Below, piece after piece: positions 49,210 through 58,557 of a stretch of DNA of 64,000 nucleotides. Source of the DNA: Oscillospiraceae bacterium (GTDB lineage: Bacteria > Bacillota > Clostridia > Oscillospirales > CAG-272); the NCBI GenBank assembly GCA_015063905.1, contig SVTF01000002.1, positions 55,289-119,288 on the forward strand. The letters run 5' to 3'. The position numbers and the translations under genes were made by a program. Numbering within the stretch: position 1 is the first letter of the stretch; each line of letters starts with the position of its first letter. The notes beneath the pieces are model-generated. The model made no database searches, had not been told where the DNA came from, and was given only the letters and a program-made list of their open reading frames with translations.

Positions 49210-51108
49210 ATGGAAAAAGTAAGAATTCAGGATGACCTTTACCTTCATGTAAATCAAGAGACCATCGATAATCTCGTTATTCCCGATGATATGCCTATGA
49301 CGGGCGGTTTTGCTACACTTGATACCGACGTTGAAAAGCTTATGATGGCGGAGTTTGACGATATGTGCAAGACGAAGAACTACAAGAACGATTATCTTCG
49401 CCGTGCATGCGCGCTTTATAAGGTGGCTAAAAATGCGCAAAGAAAGGAAAAGGATGGGATAGCTCCCGCGCTTAAGCATCTGTCTTTAATAAAGAGTATT
49501 GACTCTATACAAGTATTCAACAGACAGCTTAAAAAGCTCGTTCTGAACATGATGCCGCTGCCTTTCTCTATGTCTGTTGGCCCTGACATGAAGAATACGG
49601 AGCGTCATTGCGTTTCTATTCAAGGTCCCAGCGTTATACTTCCCGATGCTTCCTACTATAAACCCGAAATGGCGCAGCAGAAGGAGGCTCTTATAGGCAT
49701 GTGGTCCAATATGGCAAAAATGGTGCTTGCAAAGACCGATCTCTCGGCAGAGGAGCAGGAAAAGTATCTTCAGGACACTCTTGCGTTTGACGAGATCCTT
49801 GGAGGACTTGTAAAGAGCAGAGAAGAGTGGTCTGAATACGTAAAGGCATACAATCCTGTAAAAACGTCTCGCGTTTGCTCTATGATGAAGCCTGTAGCCT
49901 TCAAAAGACTCTTAAAGAATGTGTTTGGCGTTGTTCCGGAGGTCGTGATCGTAGAGGAGCCCAGATATTTTAAGAATTTCAAAGAGGTATTCAACGAGAA
50001 TACGTTTGAGCTTTATCTCCACTGGGCATACGTTGTTGAGCTTCTCGGCTGCTGCTCTTATCTTTCGGAGGAGCTGCGTGAAATAGGCGGCATGTTTATG
50101 CGCGCGATATCCGGAATTCCCGCAATGACTCCCATTAATAAGTTTGCATATCAGCTTGCGTCGGGCATGTATTCCGAGCCCGTGGGTCTTTATTACGGTG
50201 AGAAATATTTTGGCGAAGAAGCTAAAAAAGATATTACCGACATCGTTTATCAGATAGTCGATATGTATAAGGAGCGCATCAAAAACAACGACTTCTTGGA
50301 GGAGGCTACCAAGGAAAAGGCTATACTCAAGCTCTCTAAGATAGGTGTTAAGATGGGTTATCCCGACAAGGTAGACGAAATATACGACAAGCTTGTATTC
50401 GGCGAGCGCAAGTCGCTCTTTGATATCGTATTATCACTCAGAAAGATCAGATATGAGCATTCTCTCTCGCTTATTGACAAGCCCGTCAACAGAGAGGAGT
50501 GGGCAATGCCCGGTCACATGGTGAACGCCTGCTACAATCCCTTCGTGAACGACATAACGTTCCCCGCGGCAATACTTCAGCCCCCCTTCTATTCGTTGAA
50601 GCAGACCAGAAGCGAAAACCTTGGCGGTATAGGCGCGGTAATAGGTCACGAGATCTCTCATGCCTTCGATAGCAACGGCGCAAAGTGTGACGAAAACGGT
50701 AACATAAACAACTGGTGGACAAAGGAAGATAGCAAGAGATTCCAAAAGAAGATAAACGCTATGATAAAGGAGTTTGACGGCATTGAGCTCCCTTGGGGCA
50801 AGGTGAATGGCAAGTTCATAGTAAGTGAGAATATGGCTGACAACGGCGGTATGGCGGTAACGCTGGCAATTATGGCGAACACCGAAAACGCATGCTACGA
50901 GGAATACTTCATGAACTGGGCGCGAGTTTGGTGTATGAAAGCAAAGCCTGAGTATTTGGCGCTGCTCTTGAATCTCGACGTTCACGGTCCCGCAACTCTC
51001 AGAGCCAACATGCAGCCCAGAAACTTTACAGAGTGGTACGATACCTTTGGAGTAAAGAAGACGGACAAGATGTATCTTGCACCCTCAAAGAGAGTGGTTA
51101 TTTGGTAA
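49210..51108 (+). CDS. M13 family metallopeptidase, no signal peptide
   Basis: 632 aa; GHEISHAFD, ENMADNGG, HGPATLRAN. Confidence 0.92.
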   Translation: MEKVRIQDDLYLHVNQETIDNLVIPDDMPMTGGFATLDTDVEKLMMAEFDDMCKTKNYKNDYLRRACALYKVAKNAQRKEKDGIAPALKHLSLIKSIDSIQVFNRQLKKLVLNMMPLPFSMSVGPDMKNTERHCVSIQGPSVILPDASYYKPEMAQQKEALIGMWSNMAKMVLAKTDLSAEEQEKYLQDTLAFDEILGGLVKSREEWSEYVKAYNPVKTSRVCSMMKPVAFKRLLKNVFGVVPEVVIVEEPRYFKNFKEVFNENTFELYLHWAYVVELLGCCSYLSEELREIGGMFMRAISGIPAMTPINKFAYQLASGMYSEPVGLYYGEKYFGEEAKKDITDIVYQIVDMYKERIKNNDFLEEATKEKAILKLSKIGVKMGYPDKVDEIYDKLVFGERKSLFDIVLSLRKIRYEHSLSLIDKPVNREEWAMPGHMVNACYNPFVNDITFPAAILQPPFYSLKQTRSENLGGIGAVIGHEISHAFDSNGAKCDENGNINNWWTKEDSKRFQKKINAMIKEFDGIELPWGKVNGKFIVSENMADNGGMAVTLAIMANTENACYEEYFMNWARVWCMKAKPEYLALLLNLDVHGPATLRANMQPRNFTEWYDTFGVKKTDKMYLAPSKRVVIW

Positions 51109-51148
51109 TTTGAATTATAAGATACAAGCCTTTTGAGAGGAGCTTTAA

Positions 51149-51817
51149 ATGAAAAAAGAACTATTTGAAGATCTTGAATATCTAATGTCCTTTCCCGTTG
51201 ACTATAGGGAGGGGAGCAAATACCCCGTGGTGCTGTTTTTGCACGGTGCGGGTACGCGCGGAAACGATATTTCGGTGCTTGAGCGCAATGCATTTATGGC
51301 GGTGGGAGGCAGATATCCCGAGTTTTCATTTATCACCGTTGCGCCGCATTGTAAGACGGGTACGTGGTTTGATCGTTTTGAAACGCTCAAAAGGTTTGTT
51401 TTAATGTTGACATGTTCCGAATATGCCGATCCCGAGAGGATATATCTCGTGGGCAACAGTATGGGAGGTTACGGTGCCTGGCAGCTCGGAATGAGTATGC
51501 CGGAGTACTTTGCCGCGATGATTCCTATTTGCGGCGGCGGAATGTATTGGAATGTGGCAACGCTTATAAACGTTCCCATCTGGGCGTTTCATGGGGAGCG
51601 TGATAGCGTCGTTGCCTGCGAGGAATCAAAAAAAATGGTGGATGCAATAAAACGGATGGGAGGCAATGCACGGCTTACCGTGTACCCAAATACCGACCAT
51701 GATTCCTGGACGGCAACGTATAATAACAGAGAGGTGTTTGAATGGCTGCTCTCACAGCGCAATCAAAACGCCAAGGCGTTGATGGATAGCTATTCGAGTA
51801 ATCAGGATTTTGGCTGA
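51149..51817 (+). CDS. Alpha/beta hydrolase (phospholipase/carboxylesterase or PHB depolymerase-like)
   Basis: VVLFLHGAGTRGND, GNSMGGYGAWQLG, WAFHGERDSVV. Confidence 0.85.
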   Translation: MKKELFEDLEYLMSFPVDYREGSKYPVVLFLHGAGTRGNDISVLERNAFMAVGGRYPEFSFITVAPHCKTGTWFDRFETLKRFVLMLTCSEYADPERIYLVGNSMGGYGAWQLGMSMPEYFAAMIPICGGGMYWNVATLINVPIWAFHGERDSVVACEESKKMVDAIKRMGGNARLTVYPNTDHDSWTATYNNREVFEWLLSQRNQNAKALMDSYSSNQDFG

Positions 51818-51857
51818 CGCATGGAAATGTGCCGCTTGCGCGAGAACGGGGAACAAA

Positions 51858-52049
51858 ATGAAACACGAGATAATTGATGCAAAACTTGAAAAAATGACGG
51901 TGTGTAGCATAATCGAGGACGTTTTGTTTTTGTGCTTCATTATAATGGGCGCGGTGTGCGCGCATTTTTATGAGTCAGTCAAAGAGATAATTTGTCTTCG
52001 GCCACGCGTGGTGCGATTGGTGCCACGTGTCAACAGTGCGTCGATATAG
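51858..52049 (+). CDS. Possible small membrane protein
   Basis: MKHEIIDAKLEKMTVCSIIEDVLFLCFIIMGAVCAHFYESVKE...; one predicted TM stretch, weak GGGG RBS. Confidence 0.35.
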   Translation: MKHEIIDAKLEKMTVCSIIEDVLFLCFIIMGAVCAHFYESVKEIICLRPRVVRLVPRVNSASI

Positions 52050-52065
52050 TTGTGAATGGTGAAAT

Positions 52066-52854
52066 ATGAAAAGAACACAAATTAAAAAGATCCCCGAGCC
52101 TCTGCCGCGCGAGATCGAGCAATTTATTGGCTCGGCGCGCATATTTGACAGCTCCTGCTCGCCCGAAGCGAGAGTGTATTTTATTGACCGCGACGGCGGC
52201 TATTACTTAAAGCTTGCAAATAAGGGTGAGCTTTGGGCTGAGGCGAGGATGGCAAAATATTTTCACTCCAAGGGACTTGGCGCAGAGGTGCTTGACTATC
52301 AAAGCCTTGGCGGGCGCGATCTGCTTTTGACGGCGCGTGTTGCGGGCGAGGACTGTACGCATGCGCAGTATCTTGCCGACCCCAAGCGGCTTTGTGACCT
52401 GATAGCGACAAAATTGCGCGAGCTGCACGAAACGGACGCGTCCGATTGCCCTGTGAAAAACAGAATGGACGGGTATATTGCGCTTGCCGAGAAAAATTAT
52501 CTTAGCGATAGTTACGACAAGTCGCATTTTCCCGATAGCTTTGGTTATCGTTCGGGAGAGGAGGCGTACGCCGCTTTTTGCGCGGGTAAGAGTACGCTTA
52601 AAAACGAGGTCTTGTTGCACGGAGACTACTGTCTTCCCAACATAATGCTTTACGATTGGCGTTTTTCGGGCTTTATCGATGTAGGGCAGGGCGGAATAGG
52701 AGATAGACACGTCGATCTTTTCTGGGGCGCGTGGACGCTCATGTTCAATCTCGGAACGGACGCATACAGAGAAAGATTTTTCGACGCTTACGGGCGCGAT
52801 AAGATCGACCTTGAAAAATTGAAAACGGTCGCCGCCGCAGAGGTGTTCGGCTAA
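52066..52854 (+). CDS. Aminoglycoside O-phosphotransferase (APH(3')-like) family
   Basis: LLHGDYCLPNIMLYDWRFSGFIDVGQGGIGDRHVDLFWG matches the APH(3') catalytic HGD...N...GFID motif order. Confidence 0.82.
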   Translation: MKRTQIKKIPEPLPREIEQFIGSARIFDSSCSPEARVYFIDRDGGYYLKLANKGELWAEARMAKYFHSKGLGAEVLDYQSLGGRDLLLTARVAGEDCTHAQYLADPKRLCDLIATKLRELHETDASDCPVKNRMDGYIALAEKNYLSDSYDKSHFPDSFGYRSGEEAYAAFCAGKSTLKNEVLLHGDYCLPNIMLYDWRFSGFIDVGQGGIGDRHVDLFWGAWTLMFNLGTDAYRERFFDAYGRDKIDLEKLKTVAAAEVFG

Positions 52855-52895
52855 GCTTAAATGACTAAAACCTAATTTGGAATCGGAGGTAAAAT

Positions 52896-54527
52896 ATGAA
52901 AGCCTGTGTTATTCAACCTTATTATTCATTCAACAAAGAAGATATAGAGTCCTGCTTTGAGGGTTTCCTTGGGCTGATTGACGAGTGCGACGACAGCCTT
53001 GACCTCATCGTACTGCCCGAATACAGTGACGTTTTGGCGGCGGTGCACGGAAAGAAGGAATTTTACGGCGCTGTCGACAAATATAACGGTGTTATTATGC
53101 AAAAGGCGAGCGAGCTTGCGGTGCGATGTCACGCCATCGTGTGTGTCAACGCGTCGTTTTATACCGAGCTCGGCGTTCGCAATACCACGTTCGTGCTTGA
53201 CCGCGAGGGAAATATAGCAGGCAAGTATTTCAAGGCGCATCCCGCGCCCAGCGAGGTAAAGACCGATTCTCAGGGCGGAAACGAGCTTGACGTTGAGTAC
53301 AGCTACCTGCCCGAAGCTCCTTACGTCCTTGAGATCGAGGGCATGAGACTTGGCTTTATGACGTGCTACGATTTTTATTTCTACGAAAATTTCGCCAGAC
53401 TTGCAAGAGAGAACGTGGACGTTATCATCGGCTGCTCGCATCAGAGAACTGACACGCACGAGGCGCTTTCCATAATAAACAGATTTTTGTGCTACAATAC
53501 CAACGCATATCTCGTTCGCGTGGCGGTGTCATTGGGCGAGGACTCGGACATCTGCGGATGCAGCTCAATAATCGCGCCCGACGGTAAGGTGCTGGTGGAT
53601 ATGAAAAGCCGCGTAGGGCTTGGGGTATGCGACATTGATGTTAAGGATAAATACTATAAGCCCGCGGGCTTTGGCGGCGTTTTGAAGTCGCATTACGAGT
53701 ACATAGAGGAGGGAAGAAGACCGTGGCTTTACCGCAACGGCGGCGCATCGGTCGTGCCCTTTGAAGACGTAATGAAATATCCTCGACTTTGCGCGCACAG
53801 AGGCTTTTCGGCGGTCTGCCCCGAGAATAGCATGGTGGCTCTCGGCTCGGCGGTGGCGCTTGGCGCAGAGGAGATAGAATTTGATATCTGGTCGACCTCG
53901 GACGGCGTGCTTGTTTCCTGCCACGACGATACGCTTGACAGAGTCAGCGACGGTGAGGGTAAGATATACGAAAAAACATATGCGGAGCTTATGCAGCTTG
54001 ATTTCGGCGTAAAGCACGGCGAAAAGTTCAAAGGACTGCGCATTGCGACATTTGAGGAGATACTAAAAAAGTTCTCAGGGCGCGTTGTTATGAATATTCA
54101 CGTGAAGATCTGGGACTATAAATTTGACGACGATAAGCTTTGTGAGATCGTTGCATTGATCAGAAAATACGATTGCGCAAGGCACGTGTATTTTATGACC
54201 ACGAACGATGAAATGACGGCAAAGGCGAGAAAATACGCTCCCGAGATCGCTTGCTGCGTAGGATTCGACGGAAATCCTGATCCTTTGTCTATGCCGCGAC
54301 GCGCGATCGCGCTTGGAGCGCAGAAAATACAGCTTTTTAAGCCCTATTTCAATGCCGAAACGGTAAAGCTGGCACATGAAAACGGAATTTTGTGCAACGT
54401 TTTCTGGTCGGACGAGCCCGATGAGGCAAGGGAATTCTTTAAGATGGGTATCGACACGGTGCTGACCAACGATTATCTGCGCATCTATACGGCGCTCAAG
54501 GATGAATTTCCCATTAAAAAGGTGTAA
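52896..54527 (+). CDS. Nitrilase/CN-hydrolase domain fused to glycerophosphodiester phosphodiesterase domain
   Basis: N-terminal LPEY...FKAHP...MTCYDFYF; C-terminal CAHRGFSAVCPENSMVA...EFDIWSTSDGVLVSCHDDTLDR. Confidence 0.82.
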   Translation: MKACVIQPYYSFNKEDIESCFEGFLGLIDECDDSLDLIVLPEYSDVLAAVHGKKEFYGAVDKYNGVIMQKASELAVRCHAIVCVNASFYTELGVRNTTFVLDREGNIAGKYFKAHPAPSEVKTDSQGGNELDVEYSYLPEAPYVLEIEGMRLGFMTCYDFYFYENFARLARENVDVIIGCSHQRTDTHEALSIINRFLCYNTNAYLVRVAVSLGEDSDICGCSSIIAPDGKVLVDMKSRVGLGVCDIDVKDKYYKPAGFGGVLKSHYEYIEEGRRPWLYRNGGASVVPFEDVMKYPRLCAHRGFSAVCPENSMVALGSAVALGAEEIEFDIWSTSDGVLVSCHDDTLDRVSDGEGKIYEKTYAELMQLDFGVKHGEKFKGLRIATFEEILKKFSGRVVMNIHVKIWDYKFDDDKLCEIVALIRKYDCARHVYFMTTNDEMTAKARKYAPEIACCVGFDGNPDPLSMPRRAIALGAQKIQLFKPYFNAETVKLAHENGILCNVFWSDEPDEAREFFKMGIDTVLTNDYLRIYTALKDEFPIKKV

Positions 54528-54529
54528 AA

Positions 54530-55474
54530 ATGAAAAACAAGACTATCAAAACCTTTCTTTTTGATTTTGACGGCACGCTTGTGGACTCGATGCCTACCTT
54601 CGTTGCCGTAATGCTCCGAATTCTTGACGAGCACGGAATAAAATACGGAGACGACATCGTAAAAATAATAACGCCGCTTGGCTATCACGGAACGGCAGAG
54701 TATTATCGCACGCTGGGGATAGAAACGCCCACGGAGCAGCTCATTGAAACAATGAATCGCTACGCCGTTGACGAATACACGTTCAATATCGGTGCAAAGG
54801 ACACCGTCATCGACACCTTGCGCGAAATGAAGGCACAGGGATACAGTCTCAACGTATTAACGGCGAGTCCGCATTTGGCACTCGATCCTTGCCTTAAAAG
54901 ACTCGGCGTGTGGGAGCTTTTCGACAACGTGTGGTCGTGCGACGACTTTCACACCACGAAGGCGAACCCCGAGATATACAAAATGGCGTCAGAACGCATG
55001 GGATGTGACATCTCGGACGTGGTTTTCGTGGACGACAATATAAATGCCGTCAAGACTGCAAAGACAGCGGGTATGGTGTCATATGGAATATTCGACGAAT
55101 CGAGCGCAGATTACGTCGAGGAATTCAAGAATACCGCCGACGGATACGTATATAAATTTTCGGAGCTTTTGGAGTGTGGCATTGATCCAAAAAAGAAAAA
55201 ATGGCGAAAGAAGCTTGGAGAGATCTTTGGCGAGCTCGCAATAGAACTGGTTTTGGCGGTACTTTTGCCCGCGATAGGATTATTTATTCTCAATCTTTTG
55301 GGCATAGAGGCATCGTTTGCGGAATCCGATCTTGATTTTTTGGGATTTATAGGCTTTTTGGTGTTCGCGGCGGTTTGCGCGGTGACATTCGCGATAATAC
55401 ACATGATAATGAAAAATCGCAAAGGAAAATCCAAGGACTGCTTTGACAATGATGACAACGGAAAGGAAGACTGA
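54530..55474 (+). CDS. HAD family phosphatase with C-terminal transmembrane region
   Basis: LFDFDGTLVDSMPTF, VFVDDNINAVKTAK; C-terminal hydrophobic ELVLAVLLPAIGLFILNLL and FLGFIGFLVFAAVCAVTFAIIHMI. Confidence 0.8.
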   Translation: MKNKTIKTFLFDFDGTLVDSMPTFVAVMLRILDEHGIKYGDDIVKIITPLGYHGTAEYYRTLGIETPTEQLIETMNRYAVDEYTFNIGAKDTVIDTLREMKAQGYSLNVLTASPHLALDPCLKRLGVWELFDNVWSCDDFHTTKANPEIYKMASERMGCDISDVVFVDDNINAVKTAKTAGMVSYGIFDESSADYVEEFKNTADGYVYKFSELLECGIDPKKKKWRKKLGEIFGELAIELVLAVLLPAIGLFILNLLGIEASFAESDLDFLGFIGFLVFAAVCAVTFAIIHMIMKNRKGKSKDCFDNDDNGKED

Positions 55475-55477
55475 AAA

Positions 55478-56245
55478 ATGATCGAACTGACCTTTTTAGG
55501 CACCTGTGCATGCGATTTTTCAAAGAAACTGCAAAACGAATTCAAGGACTGCTTCGATAAGGATGCGCGCCGAGCGTCATCTATGATGATTGCAGACTCT
55601 TGCCTTGTCGATTGCGGTGTACACGTTATGGATTCGATTCGCATTGCAAAGAAGGATGTGGGCAAGATAACCGATATTTTCGTAACGCATCTGCATTGGG
55701 ATCATTACAACCGCGACCACGTGGCAAAAATTGCCGAGGACCACAAGGTGCGTCTTTGGGTAAGAGAGGATGCGGATATAGAGCCTATTGATAATGTTGA
55801 AATTAAAAAAATGAAGCTTTTCCAAAAATACGAGGTGAGAGAAGGCTTTTTTGTCACGGGCATGGTGGCAAATCACGACGTTGTAACGTCACCTCAGCAT
55901 TTTATTTTTGAAATAGACGGAAAAAAGATATTTTACGGCTGTGACGGCGGCTGGTTTATAAACACAACGTATAATTTTTTGCGCGACCAAAAGCTCGATT
56001 TAGCGGTGCTGGACTGCACGATGGGCGATTACGACGGTGATTTCAGGATCGGCGAGCATAACGGAATTCCTATGATAAGACTTTTGTTGCCCTCGCTCAA
56101 GACCATAAACGCCATCGGCGACGCAACCGAAATTTATCTGTCGCACCTTGCGCCCTCGCTCCATAAGCCGCACGACGAGACCGTGCGCATAGCTGGCGAG
56201 TTCGGCGCAAAAGTGGCGTACGATGGGCTTACGGTAATCATCTAA
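55478..56245 (+). CDS. MBL fold metallohydrolase
   Basis: FLGTCACDFSKK, VTHLHWDHYNRDH, ANHDVVTSPQHFIFEIDGKKIFYGCDGG. Confidence 0.85.
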   Translation: MIELTFLGTCACDFSKKLQNEFKDCFDKDARRASSMMIADSCLVDCGVHVMDSIRIAKKDVGKITDIFVTHLHWDHYNRDHVAKIAEDHKVRLWVREDADIEPIDNVEIKKMKLFQKYEVREGFFVTGMVANHDVVTSPQHFIFEIDGKKIFYGCDGGWFINTTYNFLRDQKLDLAVLDCTMGDYDGDFRIGEHNGIPMIRLLLPSLKTINAIGDATEIYLSHLAPSLHKPHDETVRIAGEFGAKVAYDGLTVII

Positions 56246-56478
56246 AGCATAACATGTTTAAGGCAAATACGGTTGACATGGTTAGATGACCTTTTATAAG
56301 CCATGAATCGATTGTTTGTTTTGTGTAAACTTTGATTTCCATTGATCATGTGGAAAAAATCTAATAAAATTATTTTCCAAATGCTCTAAAGCCCTTGACA
56401 CGCAACCGAAATTGCTTTATAATATATGTATCAAACAATGCCGATGTAAAGTTTGGTTGTCGGCGGAACGGAGACACT

Positions 56479-57438
56479 ATGTATCGTATAGGTATTGACC
56501 TTGGCGGAACCAACATCGCGGCTGCGGTAGTCAGCCCCGATTTTAAGATCTTAAAGAAAAAGCACGTGCCCACGGGTGCGCAGAGAGATTCCTCTTTGAT
56601 TATGGATGATATGGCGCAGCTTTGCCGTGACGTGTGTAAGGAAGCGGGAATTACGCTTGCGGATATAGAGGCTATCGGTATCGCATCTCCCGGGGTTGCA
56701 AACCATGACGATGGCGTTGTAGAGTATTCGTGCAATCTTCCCTTTAGAAAGTTCCCTATATGCAAAGAGCTTGAAAACAGACTTGGTATAGAAAATATCC
56801 ACGTTGAGAACGACGCTAACGCGGCGGCTTGGGGAGAGGCGGTAGCAGGTGCTGCAAAGGGTACCAATAGCTCCGTTATGATCACGCTCGGAACAGGCGT
56901 TGGCGGCGGTGTTATCATCGACGGCAAGGTGTTCTCGGGCTTCAACTATGCGGGAACAGAGCTTGGTCACGTGGTCATCGAGGTCAACGGAAGACCTTGC
57001 GGCTGCGGCAGACGCGGATGCTGGGAGGCGTATAGCTCCGCTACGGGACTTGTTAATATGACAAAGGAAAAGCTTGCCGAGTGTGAGGCAAACGGAAGAA
57101 AGACTCTTATGACTGATATCGTTGCAAAATACGGAAAGGTCAACGGCCGCGTTGCGTTTGAAGCAAACAGAGCAGGGGACGAGGCGGCAAAGGAAGTCAT
57201 TGATATGTATCTGCTTTATCTCCAAAGCGGACTTGCAAGTATGATAAACATATTCCAGCCCGAAGTTCTGTCTATAGGCGGCGGTATATCGGGCGAGGGT
57301 GATGCGCTTATCGAAATGGTCATAGATGCTATTCGTCGCGAGCAATACGGCACGGGATTTGTTGAGCTGACAAAGGTTTGCATTGCCGAGCTTGGAAACG
57401 ACGCGGGTATAATCGGCGCGGCTTTCCTTGGCATTTAA
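56479..57438 (+). CDS. ROK family glucokinase
   Basis: YRIGIDLGGTNIAAAVV, VENDANAAAWGEA, GTGVGGGVIIDG, CGCGRRGCWEAYSS. Confidence 0.92.
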   Translation: MYRIGIDLGGTNIAAAVVSPDFKILKKKHVPTGAQRDSSLIMDDMAQLCRDVCKEAGITLADIEAIGIASPGVANHDDGVVEYSCNLPFRKFPICKELENRLGIENIHVENDANAAAWGEAVAGAAKGTNSSVMITLGTGVGGGVIIDGKVFSGFNYAGTELGHVVIEVNGRPCGCGRRGCWEAYSSATGLVNMTKEKLAECEANGRKTLMTDIVAKYGKVNGRVAFEANRAGDEAAKEVIDMYLLYLQSGLASMINIFQPEVLSIGGGISGEGDALIEMVIDAIRREQYGTGFVELTKVCIAELGNDAGIIGAAFLGI

Positions 57439-57462
57439 TAAATAAACTAAGAGGGTAATTGT

Positions 57463-57804
57463 ATGGTAAAAGCGGTAAAAAAGGACACGGGCAACGTAAT
57501 ATATATGCGACTTATGAAGCATAACTGTCCCGTATGCCAAAAGCGGCTAAAGGTCGTGAAGATGACAAAGGTCGTTAAGGCTAAATCTCGCGAGGCGAAG
57601 CAATTCAATTTTAACGTGTGCAATATCTCTCTTGGGGACAAGGTGAAATTTGTTTGGTATGAGTTCAAATGCCGCGATTGCGATCTGCGTTTTTCGGAAG
57701 CCGAGATAAAGGCTGCGGAAAAGACACAGAAAAAAGAGGCAAAGCGCGCGGCTCGGGTACAAAAAAAGGCAGAGAAGGCACAAGCTGCAAAGCAGATGGA
57801 ATAA
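57463..57804 (+). CDS. Zinc-ribbon protein with Lys/Ala-rich C-terminal tail
   Basis: CPVCQKRL...CRDCDLRFSEAEIK then EAKRAARVQKKAEKAQAAKQ. Confidence 0.7.
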   Translation: MVKAVKKDTGNVIYMRLMKHNCPVCQKRLKVVKMTKVVKAKSREAKQFNFNVCNISLGDKVKFVWYEFKCRDCDLRFSEAEIKAAEKTQKKEAKRAARVQKKAEKAQAAKQME

Positions 57805-57805
57805 T

Positions 57806-57838
57806 AAAAAAGGGTTCAACGAAGGTTGAACCCTTTTT
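57806..57838. terminator. Bidirectional terminator
   Basis: AAAAAGGGTTCAAC-GAAG-GTTGAACCCTTTTT. Confidence 0.85.
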
Positions 57839-57844
57839 GTGTTA

Positions 57845-58219
57845 TTATTTGTCACTTATCTGCGCCACATAGTCCTTTATGGCGTTGAAGGATTGCTCGC
57901 TTATGCAATGTTCTATCTTGCAGGCGTCGGCAACTGCGGTTTCCTCGTCAACGCCCAGGCTGACAAGCAGCGCGGTTAAAAGATTATGCCTTTCATACAT
58001 AGTGTTGGCAATTTGCGCGCCCTGATCGGTGAGGGTGATGTGCCCTAGACCGTCTATCTCTATAAGCCCCTTATCCTTCAGTATTTTCATAGCGCGGCTG
58101 ACAGAGGGCTTTGAGTATCCCATATATTCGCCAATATCTATTGCGCGGACGTTTTTTCCGCCGCTTGACAGAATGCGTATCGTTTCAAGATACATTTCGC
58201 CCGATTCCTGAATACTCAC
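57845..58219 (-). CDS. DtxR/MntR family metal-dependent regulator
   Basis: VSIQESGEMYLETIRIL...VRAIDIGEYMGYSKPSVSRAMKILKDKGLI; GTG start after AAGGAGGTG. Confidence 0.88.
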   Translation of the reverse strand: MSIQESGEMYLETIRILSSGGKNVRAIDIGEYMGYSKPSVSRAMKILKDKGLIEIDGLGHITLTDQGAQIANTMYERHNLLTALLVSLGVDEETAVADACKIEHCISEQSFNAIKDYVAQISDK

Positions 58220-58330
58220 AAAAACACCTCCTTTTTTGATATGTATCATTATACCACATTTTTTTAAAAAAAGCAATATCACATTAAAATTTCGGTGCTT
58301 TGACGGAAAGAGGGGAGAATTTGACGGTTT

Positions 58331-58555
58331 TTATGCCTTGTGGGCTTCAACGTAGGCACAAACCTCGCCAACAGTCTCAAATTTCACAAATTCAGTAAAG
58401 GTAAACCCAAATTTATCCTCTATCTCCATAGACATCATCATAATTGATATGGAATCAAAGCCGAGGTCTTCTATAAGACGTGTGGACTCGGTAACGGCAG
58501 TCATATCCACGTCGGGAATTACCTTCTTTAATATATCCTTGAGTTGATTTAACAT
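58331..58555 (-). CDS. Acyl carrier protein
   Basis: 74 aa; IEDLGFDSISIMMMSMEIEDKFGFTF with DSxx phosphopantetheine site. Confidence 0.9.
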   Translation of the reverse strand: MLNQLKDILKKVIPDVDMTAVTESTRLIEDLGFDSISIMMMSMEIEDKFGFTFTEFVKFETVGEVCAYVEAHKA

Positions 58556-58557
58556 AG

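Noticed and set aside
55430-55565. Apparent duplication KDCFDNDD / KDCFDKDA at the HAD end and MBL start
   Set aside because: Only ~6 residues match and DNA identity is short; likely coincidence.
56551-57540. 329-aa minus-strand ORF
   Set aside because: Antisense shadow of the ROK kinase gene.
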